DNA from: Streptomyces sp. SID8352
Lineage (GTDB): Bacteria; Actinomycetota; Actinomycetes; Streptomycetales; Streptomycetaceae
Assembly (NCBI RefSeq): GCF_009862265.1
Contig: NZ_WWGX01000030.1
Coordinates: 62,001 to 126,000, forward strand
Reading direction: 5' to 3'
Length of the DNA: 64,000 nt
How positions within the stretch are numbered: position 1 is the first letter of the stretch; each line of letters opens with the position of its first letter. A model generated the notes under the pieces. That model was not told the DNA's origin and made no database searches. It saw nothing but the letters and a program-made list of their open reading frames with translations. The position numbers and the translations under genes were made by a program. This document shows positions 1-7,557 of this stretch, one piece after another.

Positions 1-199
1 CGTGGAGTTGCAGCAGTCCGCGGACGACGCGCACGTCGCGGATGTCCGGCACGTTGCGCAGCCGGCTCGGCGCACTGCCCAGCAGGGCGGCGACCATGGC
101 CTTCGGTACGAGGTTCTTCGCACCGCGGACCCGGATCTCGCCCTCCAGCGGGGTTCCGCCGTGGACAAGGAGTACGTCATCAGCGCCGTTGACGGTCAT
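1..199 (-). CDS. murA: UDP-N-acetylglucosamine 1-carboxyvinyltransferase, N-terminal fragment
   Basis: Only the first 66 codons lie in the window; the gene runs leftward off the edge. The ATG start is at 199-197. The translation contains GGTPLEGEIRVRGAKNLVPK, the N-terminal EPT/RTPC-fold motif of MurA, in which the Lys of GAKN binds UDP-GlcNAc. MurA transfers enolpyruvate from PEP to UDP-GlcNAc, the first committed cytoplasmic step of peptidoglycan synthesis. The catalytic Cys (or Asp) loop lies outside the window, so MurA1 and MurA2 types cannot be separated here. It is divergent from the YqgE-like gene, with a 224-bp intergenic region between them. Confidence 0.88.
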   Translation of the reverse strand, partial: MTVNGADDVLLVHGGTPLEGEIRVRGAKNLVPKAMVAALLGSAPSRLRNVPDIRDVRVVRGLLQLH

Positions 200-423
200 G
201 GATCTCGCGTTTCGTGGGTGGGGTCCAGGGGGCACAGGAGGGAAAGGGTAGTCGCCCCGCACCCCCCCTTCGTAGGCCCGGACCGGTTCCCGCCACGTCA
301 TGGGTTCGTCACAACACGCTGCGCTCCGCCACGGGTGCGGAGGGTCACGGGGGCGCGTGCGCGGGGCCCGGTTCACCCCCGTGCCCCCGATCGCCTCCCC
401 GTCCGGGGGGAACATGCGGGATC

Positions 424-1005
424 ATGTCAGGCATGACCGAGGTGTCCTCACTCGCGGGACGGCTGCTCGTGGCGACGCCCGCCCTGGCGGACCCGAACTT
501 CGAGCGTGCCGTGGTGCTCCTGCTCGACCACGACGAGGAGGGTTCCCTCGGCGTGGTCCTCAACCGGCCGACGCCCGTCGGTGTCGGCGACATCCTGGGC
601 GCCTGGGCCGAGCTGGCCGGCGAGCCGGGCGTCGTCTTCCAGGGCGGCCCCGTCTCCCTGGACTCCGCGCTCGGCGTCGCGGTCGTCCCCGGCGGCGCCT
701 CGGGCGGGCGGGCCCCGCTGGGCTGGCGCCGGGTGCGCGGCGCCATCGGCCTCGTCGACCTGGAGGCCCCGCCGGAGCTGCTGGCCCCCGCCGTCGGCTC
801 GCTGCGGATCTTCGCCGGGTACGCGGGCTGGGGCCCCGGCCAGCTGGAGGGCGAGCTGAAGGAGGGCGCCTGGTACGTGGTCGACTCGGAACCGGGCGAC
901 GTGTCCTCCCCGGCGCCCGAGGGGCTCTGGCGCGAGGTGCTGCGCCGCCAGCGCGGCGACCTGGCCATGGTGGCGACGTATCCGGACGACCCGTCCCTCA
1001 ACTGA
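424..1005 (+). CDS. YqgE/AlgH family protein (DUF179)
   Basis: This 193-residue protein carries the hallmarks of the YqgE/AlgH (DUF179) family: SLAGRLLVATPALADPNFER at the N-terminus, LNRPT near residue 50, a FQGGPV segment and a C-terminal IFAGYAGWGPGQLEGEL block. The biochemical role is not established; AlgH was named as an alginate regulator in Pseudomonas, but the fold is widespread. I chose ATG at 424 (MSGMTEV); an internal ATG at 433 is equally possible, and the frame is open further upstream without initiation features. It is followed after 30 bp by the DUF3039 gene, probably on the same transcript. Confidence 0.85.
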   Translation: MSGMTEVSSLAGRLLVATPALADPNFERAVVLLLDHDEEGSLGVVLNRPTPVGVGDILGAWAELAGEPGVVFQGGPVSLDSALGVAVVPGGASGGRAPLGWRRVRGAIGLVDLEAPPELLAPAVGSLRIFAGYAGWGPGQLEGELKEGAWYVVDSEPGDVSSPAPEGLWREVLRRQRGDLAMVATYPDDPSLN

Positions 1006-1035
1006 AGCCCCCGGCCTTCAGTACCCTTGGCGGTT

Positions 1036-1323
1036 ATGAGCACTCTTGAGCCCGAGCGCGGGACTGGTACGGGGACCCTCGTCGAGCCGACACCGCAGGT
1101 GTCCCACGGCGACGGCGACCACGAGCGCTTCGCCCACTACGTCCAGAAGGACAAGATCATGGCGAGCGCCCTCGACGGCACCCCCGTCGTGGCGCTCTGC
1201 GGCAAGGTCTGGGTGCCCGGTCGCGATCCCAAGAAGTACCCGGTGTGCCCCATGTGCAAGGAGATCTACGAGTCCATGAGCGCCGGCGGCGACCAGGGCG
1301 GCAAGGGCGGCGACAAGAAGTAG
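1036..1323 (+). CDS. DUF3039 domain-containing protein
   Basis: A 95-residue small acidic protein with an ALCGKVWVPG motif followed by CPMCKEIY. Together these give three cysteines (one CG and one CxxC), a pattern consistent with a small metal-binding site. This matches the actinobacterial DUF3039 family, whose function is unknown. ATG at 1036 is preferred over an in-frame TTG at 1027, because the homologous start MSTLEPERG fits it. It ends just before a strong hairpin terminator, so it is the last gene of the YqgE-DUF3039 transcript. Confidence 0.85.
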   Translation: MSTLEPERGTGTGTLVEPTPQVSHGDGDHERFAHYVQKDKIMASALDGTPVVALCGKVWVPGRDPKKYPVCPMCKEIYESMSAGGDQGGKGGDKK

Positions 1324-1355
1324 CGCCCCGGCCCCCACCGCGCCGGGCCGGTCGG

Positions 1356-1391
1356 AGCCCCCGAAGTGCGTTTTGACGCATTTCGGGGGCT
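1356..1391 (+). terminator. Hairpin terminator after the DUF3039 gene
   Basis: Inverted repeat with 15-nt arms (1356-1370 and 1377-1391), one G-U wobble and a 6-nt loop TTTTGA, followed by TTTCG. It lies 32 nt after the stop codon. It separates this transcript from the DasR-controlled sugar operon. Confidence 0.8.
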
Positions 1392-1456
1392 TTCGCGCGT
1401 TCTGCGCCGACCACGCGGTCCCCCCGCGTTGCACAGGATGCGTCGCGCGGTCACAG

Positions 1457-1472
1457 AGTGGTTGAGACCTCT
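1457..1472 (+). promoter_or_regulatory. Putative DasR-responsive element (dre) upstream of the sugar ABC operon
   Basis: AGTGGTTGAGACCTCT matches 13 of 16 positions of the DasR consensus A(C/G)TGGTCTAGACCA(C/G)T. It lies about 100 bp before the substrate-binding protein start. DasR is the GntR-type repressor of GlcNAc and chitin use in streptomycetes and is released by amino-sugar phosphates. The downstream genes (sugar importer plus hexosaminidase) are what DasR would be expected to control. DasR binding has not been shown here. Confidence 0.72.
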
Positions 1473-1570
1473 TGTGGGCGCGTTCATGGAGTACCTAGCC
1501 TCCGAGGTGTTGTGCAGAGCAAAACCAGCATTGCGCATGCTGCAACGCCCCTTGACCGGAGGACCGCTCC

Positions 1571-2881
1571 ATGAAGCTCCCCGCCAGACTGCCCGCCCGC
1601 CTGGCCGTGTTCCTGGCCGCCGCTGCCGTCAGTGCCACCGCCTGCGCCCCCCAGACCACCGACAACTCCTCCTCCGGCAAGGACGAGAAGAGCGGCACGC
1701 TGCGCGTCTGGCTCTTCCAGGAGGTCGACACCAAGCCCAAGCAGAAGGTCGTCGACGCCGTCCTGGCCGACTTCCGCAAGGAGCACGAGGACACCAAGGT
1801 CAACATCGAGTACATCCCGGTCGAGACCCGTGCCCAGCGCATCAAGGCCGCCTTCAACGACCCCAAGAGCGCCCCCGACATCATCGAGTACGGCAACACC
1901 GACACCGCCGGCTACGTGAAGGACGGCGGCCTCCTGGACATCACCAAGGAGTTCGAGGCCTGGGACGAGGCCAAGGACACCGACCCGACGGCCCGCCAGT
2001 CGGTCACCGTCGACGGCAAGGTCTACGGTGCCCCCTACTTCGTCGGCGTCCGCGCCCTCTACTACCGCACGGACATCTTCAAGGAGCTGAAGCTCAAGCC
2101 CCCGACGACCCTCGCGGAGCTGGCGACCGCCGCCCGCGCGGTCCGCGCCGCCGAGCCCGGCATGTACGGCATCGCCGTCGGCGGTGCCTACACCTACGGC
2201 GCCATGCCCTTCCTCTGGGCCAACGGCGGCGAACTCGCCAGCGGCAAGGACGGCTCCTACGCCTCCGGCATCGACAGCGCCGAGGCCCAGAAGGGGATCA
2301 AGGAGTACACCTCCCTCTTCTCCGACGACAACTGTCCCGCCGCCAAGTGCGCCGGGATGGGCGGCAACGACACCGTCACCGCGTTCGCCGCGGGCAAGGC
2401 GGGCATGGCCATCGGCGGCGACTTCAGCCACGCGGCCATCGAGGCCGGCAAGGTCAAGGGCAAGTACGCCGTCGTGCCGCTGCCCGGCGTGAAGGCCGGC
2501 TCGATCGCCCCGGCGTTCGCGGGCGGCAACAACCTCGGCGTCCTCAAGAGCACCACGCACCGCACGCTCGCCGTCGACCTGATGCAGCGCCTCGCCTCCA
2601 AGAAGACGCAGACCGAGATGTTCGACGCGATGGGCTTCCTGCCCACCTTCTCCGACGCGCGCCGCGACGTCGCCGAGAAGGAGCCGTTCGTCAAGCCCTT
2701 CGTCGACACCCTCGCCGCGGGCACCAAGTTCGTGCCGGCCTCGCCCGCGTGGGCCCAGATCGACTCCTCGCTGGTGCTGCCGACCATGTTCCAGGAGGTC
2801 GTCAGCGGCAAGAAGGACGTGGCCACCGCCTCCGGCGACGCGGCGAAAAAGATGAATGACGCGTTTGGCTCCGCCGGATGA
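1571..2881 (+). CDS. Carbohydrate ABC transporter substrate-binding lipoprotein (family 1)
   Basis: A 436-residue extracellular solute-binding protein of family 1. It has a short positively charged N-terminus, a hydrophobic stretch and a lipobox SATAC with acylated Cys25, followed by a Ser/Gly linker (NSSSGK). The body shows the MalE-like pattern TLRVWLFQEV and YTYGAMPFLWANGGEL. A GGAGGA ribosome-binding site at 1558-1563 fixes the ATG at 1571. Its stop overlaps the next start by 4 bp. The hexosaminidase in the operon and the dre-like site suggest an aminosugar or chito-oligosaccharide ligand. This is inference: it is a paralogue-type operon and need not be the characterised dasABC. Confidence 0.88.
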   Translation: MKLPARLPARLAVFLAAAAVSATACAPQTTDNSSSGKDEKSGTLRVWLFQEVDTKPKQKVVDAVLADFRKEHEDTKVNIEYIPVETRAQRIKAAFNDPKSAPDIIEYGNTDTAGYVKDGGLLDITKEFEAWDEAKDTDPTARQSVTVDGKVYGAPYFVGVRALYYRTDIFKELKLKPPTTLAELATAARAVRAAEPGMYGIAVGGAYTYGAMPFLWANGGELASGKDGSYASGIDSAEAQKGIKEYTSLFSDDNCPAAKCAGMGGNDTVTAFAAGKAGMAIGGDFSHAAIEAGKVKGKYAVVPLPGVKAGSIAPAFAGGNNLGVLKSTTHRTLAVDLMQRLASKKTQTEMFDAMGFLPTFSDARRDVAEKEPFVKPFVDTLAAGTKFVPASPAWAQIDSSLVLPTMFQEVVSGKKDVATASGDAAKKMNDAFGSAG

Positions 2882-3873
2882 CCGTGGTACCCGGTGAACA
2901 GGGGGGCGCGGTGCGCCCGGCGGAGCGTCCGGACCCCGGTCCGGGCCGCCCGCGCGGCGCCCGCCCGCCCGGCCCCGCCCCCCGCCGCGGCGCGCGGCGG
3001 GGCGGGGCCGCCACCCCCTGGCTGTATCTCGCCCCCGCCCTGGTCGTCCTCGGCGGGCTGCTCATCTACCCCGTCTACCAGCTCGGCCTGATCTCCTTCC
3101 TGGAGTACACCCAGGCCCAGGTCAGCGGTGGGGAACCGACCACCTTCCAGGGCTTCGGCAACTACGCCGAGCTGTTCGGCGACGACGAGTTCTGGCGGGT
3201 CCTGCTCTCCACGGTCTTCTTCGCCGCGGCCTGCGTGGTCACCACCCTGGCCGTCGGCTGCGCGCTCGCCGTGCTGCTCACCCGGATCCGGGCCCTGCCC
3301 CGGCTGGCGCTGATGATGGCCGCCCTGGGCGCCTGGGCGACACCGGCCGTCACCGGCTCCACGGTCTGGCTGCTGCTGTTCGACGCGGACTTCGGCCCCG
3401 TCAACCGGATGCTCGGCCTCGGCGACCACTCCTGGACGTACGGGCGTTACAGCGCATTCCTGCTCGTCCTGCTCGAAGTCGTCTGGTGCTCGTTCCCGTT
3501 CGTCATGGTCACCGTCTACGCCGGCATCCGGGCCGTCCCGTCCGAGGTGCTGGAGGCCGCCTCCCTGGACGGGGCCTCGCAGTGGCGGATCTGGCGCTCG
3601 GTGCTGGCCCCGATGCTGCGGCCCATCCTGGTCGTCGTCACCATCCAGTCGATCATCTGGGACTTCAAGGTCTTCACCCAGATCTACGTTATGACCAACG
3701 GCGGCGGCATCGCCGGCCAGAACCTCGTCCTCAACGTCTACGCCTACCAGAAGGCGTTCGCGTCCTCGCAGTACAGCCTCGGCTCCGCGATCGGCGTCGT
3801 CATGCTGCTGATCCTGCTCGTCGTGACGCTGGTCTACCTGCGGCTGCTGCGCCGCCAGGGGGAGGAGCTGTGA
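2878..3873 (+). CDS. Carbohydrate ABC transporter permease (MalF type)
   Basis: A 331-residue integral membrane protein with a Pro/Arg-rich cytoplasmic N-terminus of about 40 residues and then six predicted helices. The binding-protein-dependent transport signature (EAA loop) is VLEAASLDGASQWRIWRSVL. The first helix begins TPWLYLAPALVVLGGLLIYP, typical of MalF/UgpA-like sugar permeases. ATG at 2878 overlaps the upstream TGA (ATGA), and the gene overlaps the next permease by 4 bp, so coupled translation is likely. The ATPase is missing from the operon, as is usual in streptomycetes, where MsiK energises many sugar importers. Confidence 0.88.
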   Translation: MTVVPGEQGGAVRPAERPDPGPGRPRGARPPGPAPRRGARRGGAATPWLYLAPALVVLGGLLIYPVYQLGLISFLEYTQAQVSGGEPTTFQGFGNYAELFGDDEFWRVLLSTVFFAAACVVTTLAVGCALAVLLTRIRALPRLALMMAALGAWATPAVTGSTVWLLLFDADFGPVNRMLGLGDHSWTYGRYSAFLLVLLEVVWCSFPFVMVTVYAGIRAVPSEVLEAASLDGASQWRIWRSVLAPMLRPILVVVTIQSIIWDFKVFTQIYVMTNGGGIAGQNLVLNVYAYQKAFASSQYSLGSAIGVVMLLILLVVTLVYLRLLRRQGEEL

Positions 3874-4715
3874 ACCTCACGCGTCTGCGCGTACGCCGTC
3901 CGTGGCGGCTGGCGGCGGAGAGTTCGGCGCTGCTGATCGCCGTCGTGGTGGCCTTCCCGCTGTACTGGATGGTGCTGAGCGCCTTCAAGCCGGCGGGCGA
4001 GATCGAGTCGACCGAACCCCGTCCCTGGACGACGTCCCCCTCGCTGGATTCCTTCCGGCGGGTCTTCGGGCAGCAGGAATTCGGCCGTTACTTCCTCAAC
4101 AGCCTGCTCGTCGCGGGAACCGTGGTGGTCGCCTCCGCGCTCATCGCGTTCCTCGCCGCGACCGCCGTCACCCGTTTCCGTTTCCGCTTCCGGACCACCC
4201 TGCTCATCATGTTCCTGGTGGCCCAGATGGTGCCCGTGGAAGCCCTCACCATCCCGCTGTTCTTCCTCATGCGGGACTTCGGCCAGCTCAACACCCTGGG
4301 TTCGCTGATCCTGCCGCACATCGCCTTCTCGCTGCCCTTCGCGATCTGGATGCTGCGGGGATTCGTCAAAGCCGTCCCGGAGGCCCTGGAGGAGGCCGCC
4401 TACATCGACGGCGCGAGCCGGACCCGGTTCCTGTGGCAGATCCTTTTCCCCCTGGTCTTCCCGGGACTCGTGGCCACCAGCGTGTTCTCCTTCATCTCGA
4501 CCTGGAACGACTTCCTGTTCGCCAAGTCGTTCATCATCAGCGACACCTCCCAGTCCACGCTGCCCATGGCGCTGCTGGTCTTCTACAAACCCGACGACCC
4601 GGACTGGGGCGGGGTCATGGCGGGCTCCACCGTCATGACCATTCCGGTACTGGTGTTCTTCGTACTCGTGCAACGACGACTCGTCTCCGGCCTCGGCGGA
4701 GCGGTGAAGGACTGA
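3870..4715 (+). CDS. Carbohydrate ABC transporter permease (MalG type)
   Basis: A 281-residue second permease with about six membrane segments. The EAA loop is ALEEAAYIDGASRTRFLWQI, and the MalG-like C-terminus has TWNDFLFAKSFI and STLPMALLVF. It starts with GTG at 3870 inside the upstream stop (GTGA overlap) and is preceded by GGAGGAG. It should pair with the upstream permease in the membrane. The downstream hexosaminidase begins 6 bp after its stop, so all four genes appear to form one operon. Confidence 0.88.
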   Translation: MNLTRLRVRRPWRLAAESSALLIAVVVAFPLYWMVLSAFKPAGEIESTEPRPWTTSPSLDSFRRVFGQQEFGRYFLNSLLVAGTVVVASALIAFLAATAVTRFRFRFRTTLLIMFLVAQMVPVEALTIPLFFLMRDFGQLNTLGSLILPHIAFSLPFAIWMLRGFVKAVPEALEEAAYIDGASRTRFLWQILFPLVFPGLVATSVFSFISTWNDFLFAKSFIISDTSQSTLPMALLVFYKPDDPDWGGVMAGSTVMTIPVLVFFVLVQRRLVSGLGGAVKD

Positions 4716-4721
4716 CCTGAC

Positions 4722-6344
4722 GTGACCGAACTCATTCCGGCGCCCCGCGCCGTGGCGGGACCGGACCACACCGGTGTGCCTCTGGCCCCGGACACCACCC
4801 TGTGGGCCGCGCCCGGCACCGAGACCACCGAACGCTGGCTGCGCGCCACCCTCGGCGCCGCCCTCGGACTGCCCCTGCGCCCCGGCCCCCGGGACGCCCC
4901 CGGCGGCCTGCGGCTGCTGCTGGACGACTCCCTCGACCCGGAGGCCTACCGGCTCACCGCGGACGGCGAGCGGGGCGTCGAGATCCGCGGCGGCGGCCCC
5001 GCGGGCGTCTTCTGGGGCGCCCAGACGCTGCGTCAGCTCCTCGGCCCGGAGGCCTTCCGCCGCGCTCCCCTGCGGCCCGGCCGCACCCCGGTCGTGCCGG
5101 GCGGGACCGTCGAGGACGCGCCCCGGTTCCGCTGGCGCGGCATGATGCTCGACGTCGCCCGGCACTTCATGCCCAAGGACGGAGTCCTGCGCTATCTGGA
5201 TCTGATGGCGGCGCACAAACTCAACGTCCTCCACTTTCATCTGACGGACGATCAGGGATGGCGCGTCGAGATCAAGCGCCACCCCCGGCTCACCGAAGCC
5301 GGCTCCTGGCGCGCGCGCACCAAATGGGGCCACCGCGCCTCGCCCCTCTGGGACGACACTCCGCACGGCGGTTTCTACACCCAGGACGACATCCGCGAGA
5401 TCGTCGCCTACGCCGCCGAACGGCACATCACCGTCGTTCCCGAAATCGACGTCCCCGGACACTCGCAGGCCGCCATCGCGGCCTATCCGGAACTCGGGAA
5501 CAACGATGTCGTGGACACCGCCTCGCTCACCGTCTGGGACACCTGGGGCGTCTCCGAGAACGTCCTCGCGCCGACCGACACCACCCTCCGTTTCTACGAG
5601 GGCGTGTTCGAGGAACTCCTCGATCTGTTCCCGTCCCGCTTCATTCACGTCGGCGGCGACGAATGCCCCAAGACGCAATGGCGGGCCAGTCCCGTCGCGC
5701 AGGCGCGGATCAGGGAACTGGGACTCGCCGACGAGGACGAACTCCAGTCCTGGTTCATCCGGCACTTCGACTCCTGGCTCACCGAACGCGGCCGGCGGCT
5801 CATCGGCTGGGACGAGATCCTGGAGGGCGGGCTCGCCGAGGGCGCGGCCGTCTCGTCCTGGCGCGGCTACGCGGGCGGGGTCGCCGCCGCGCGCGCGGGC
5901 CACGACGTGGTGATGTGCCCCGAGCAGCAGGTGTACCTGGACCACCGTCAGGACGCGGGCGAGGACGAGCCGGTGCCGATCGGCTTCGTGCGCACCCTGG
6001 AGGACGTCTACCGCTTCGAGCCCGTCCCCGCCGAACTGATGCCCGAGGAGGCCGTCCACGTGCTCGGCACCCAGGCGAACGTCTGGACCGAGGTGATGGA
6101 GAACCAGGGCCGCGTCGACTACCAGGTGTTCCCGCGGCTCGCCGCCTTCGCCGAGGTGGCCTGGAGCGCGCTGCCCGCCCCCGGTGAGCGGGACTTCGCC
6201 GGATTCGAGCAGCGGCTGACCGCCCACTACCGGCGGCTCGACGCCCTGGGCGTCGCCTACCGGCGGCCCGGCGGCCCGCTTCCCTGGCAGCGGCGGCCCG
6301 GCATCCTCGGCCGCCCGATCGACGGGCCGCCGCCGCGGCAGTAG
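4722..6344 (+). CDS. Beta-N-acetylhexosaminidase, glycoside hydrolase family 20
   Basis: A 540-residue GH20 enzyme. The N-terminal part (about residues 1-130) resembles the GH20b accessory domain; the (beta/alpha)8 catalytic domain begins at about FRWRGMMLDVARHFM. The key motif HVGGDECPKTQW places the substrate-polarising Asp at 313 and the acid/base Glu at 314. No signal peptide is visible, so it probably acts inside the cell, releasing GlcNAc from imported chitobiose-type oligosaccharides. This fits its place as last gene of the sugar ABC operon and the upstream dre-like operator. GTG at 4722 is used; the stop is followed within 10 bp by a strong terminator. Confidence 0.9.
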   Translation: MTELIPAPRAVAGPDHTGVPLAPDTTLWAAPGTETTERWLRATLGAALGLPLRPGPRDAPGGLRLLLDDSLDPEAYRLTADGERGVEIRGGGPAGVFWGAQTLRQLLGPEAFRRAPLRPGRTPVVPGGTVEDAPRFRWRGMMLDVARHFMPKDGVLRYLDLMAAHKLNVLHFHLTDDQGWRVEIKRHPRLTEAGSWRARTKWGHRASPLWDDTPHGGFYTQDDIREIVAYAAERHITVVPEIDVPGHSQAAIAAYPELGNNDVVDTASLTVWDTWGVSENVLAPTDTTLRFYEGVFEELLDLFPSRFIHVGGDECPKTQWRASPVAQARIRELGLADEDELQSWFIRHFDSWLTERGRRLIGWDEILEGGLAEGAAVSSWRGYAGGVAAARAGHDVVMCPEQQVYLDHRQDAGEDEPVPIGFVRTLEDVYRFEPVPAELMPEEAVHVLGTQANVWTEVMENQGRVDYQVFPRLAAFAEVAWSALPAPGERDFAGFEQRLTAHYRRLDALGVAYRRPGGPLPWQRRPGILGRPIDGPPPRQ

Positions 6345-6351
6345 CGGCGGG

Positions 6352-6394
6352 GCGGGGTGATCCGGCCGCCGGGCCGGTGGCCGGATCACCCCGC
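6352..6394 (+). terminator. Strong hairpin terminator ending the sugar ABC/hexosaminidase operon
   Basis: Perfect 16-nt inverted repeat (6352-6367 and 6379-6394, GCGGGGTGATCCGGCC and its complement) with an 11-nt loop. There is no T-run, as is common in high-GC actinobacterial terminators. Confidence 0.85.
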
Positions 6395-6663
6395 ACGCAA
6401 CCCTTCCGTAAGGGAAAAGCCGGACAAGTCCCGGAATGCCTCCCAAGGGTGGCAACCCGTACACGTCTTCGATCGTCCGTCATGGCCGGTGAACCCGGGG
6501 CAAATCGGGTCATCTCCCGGGTGAGGCGGGCGAATGCCTCCTAGCGGACCCCTGCGTTCGGGCCCTGCGAAGATGTGCCAGAGTTGCCACGTCCGCCCTC
6601 TCAGCACGTACCGTACGGCCACACGGGCGGGATCAGGTGGGACGGCGGGAAGGGGCAGTCGGT

Positions 6664-7557
6664 TTGACCACGCACGCACCGCAGGCGGCGCAGGCCGTCA
6701 CGCTGCCCACGACACTGGACGAGGCCGTGGCGGCGCTCACCGCCCTGCCCGCGGCCGTGCCGGTGGCGGGCGGCACCGATCTGATGACCTCCGTCAACTC
6801 CGGGCAGCTCAGGCCCGCGGCCCTGGTCGGCCTCGGCCGGATCAGCGAGATCCGCGGCTGGCAGTACCAGGACGGACACGCCCTGCTCGGCGCCGGACTC
6901 ACCCACGCCCGGATGGGCCGCCCCGACTTCGCCGCGCTCATCCCCGCCCTCGCCGCCGCCGCCCGTGCGGCCGGACCGCCGCAGATCCGCAACGCGGGCA
7001 CCCTCGGCGGCAACATCGCCACCGCCGCCCCCACCGGGGACGCGCTGCCGGTGCTGGCCGCCCTGGAGGCCGCGCTGGTCATCGCGGGTCCGGGCGGGGC
7101 CCGCCGCGAGGTGCCGGTCTCGCACCTGCTGGCCGGGGTGGAGATGCTCCGCGCGGGCGAGCTGATCGGCTTCGTGCGGGTGCCGCTGCTGCACGCCCCG
7201 CAGGTCTTCCTGAAGGCGACCGGCCGCACCGGGCCCGGCCGCGCGATGGCCTCCGTGGCCCTGGTCCTCGACCCCGCGCGGCGCGGGGTGCGCTGCGCCG
7301 TCGGCGCCATCGCGCCGATGCCGCTGCGGCCGCTGGACGCCGAGCAGTGGGTGGCCTCGCTGATCGACTGGGACAACGGCCGCGCGATCGTCCCGGAGGC
7401 CCTGAGCGCCTTCGGCGAGTACGTCGCCGCCGCCTGCGTCCCCGACCCCGCCCCGGCCGGGGACGGAACCGTGGCGGAACTGTCGCCCGCCGTACTGCAC
7501 CTGCGGCGTACCGTCGCCGCGCTGGCCCGGCGAGCACTGGGGAGGGCGCTGTCGTGA
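6664..7557 (+). CDS. Molybdenum hydroxylase (xanthine dehydrogenase family), FAD-binding subunit
   Basis: A 297-residue protein of the CoxM/XdhB family. It has the FAD-contacting motif PVAGGTDLM near residue 40 and the second FAD motif RNAGTLGGNIATAAPTGD, followed by a CO-dehydrogenase flavoprotein C-terminal domain. It should carry electrons from the Fe-S subunit to an acceptor. I prefer a TTG start at 6664 with GGAAGGGG about 8 nt upstream; a GTG at 6637 is in frame but lacks a clear ribosome-binding site. The stop overlaps the GTG of the Fe-S subunit, so the three subunits form a tight operon. Confidence 0.85.
   Translation: MTTHAPQAAQAVTLPTTLDEAVAALTALPAAVPVAGGTDLMTSVNSGQLRPAALVGLGRISEIRGWQYQDGHALLGAGLTHARMGRPDFAALIPALAAAARAAGPPQIRNAGTLGGNIATAAPTGDALPVLAALEAALVIAGPGGARREVPVSHLLAGVEMLRAGELIGFVRVPLLHAPQVFLKATGRTGPGRAMASVALVLDPARRGVRCAVGAIAPMPLRPLDAEQWVASLIDWDNGRAIVPEALSAFGEYVAAACVPDPAPAGDGTVAELSPAVLHLRRTVAALARRALGRALS

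Noticed and set aside
1484..2560. Long open frames antisense to the sugar-binding protein and to most other genes
   Set aside because: High third-position GC produces mirror open frames; their composition and lack of ribosome-binding sites mark them as shadows.
1571..6344. Naming the sugar operon dasABC
   Set aside because: Order and dre-like site are similar, but dasR is absent and the characterised das locus lies elsewhere in Streptomyces; substrate is not provable here.
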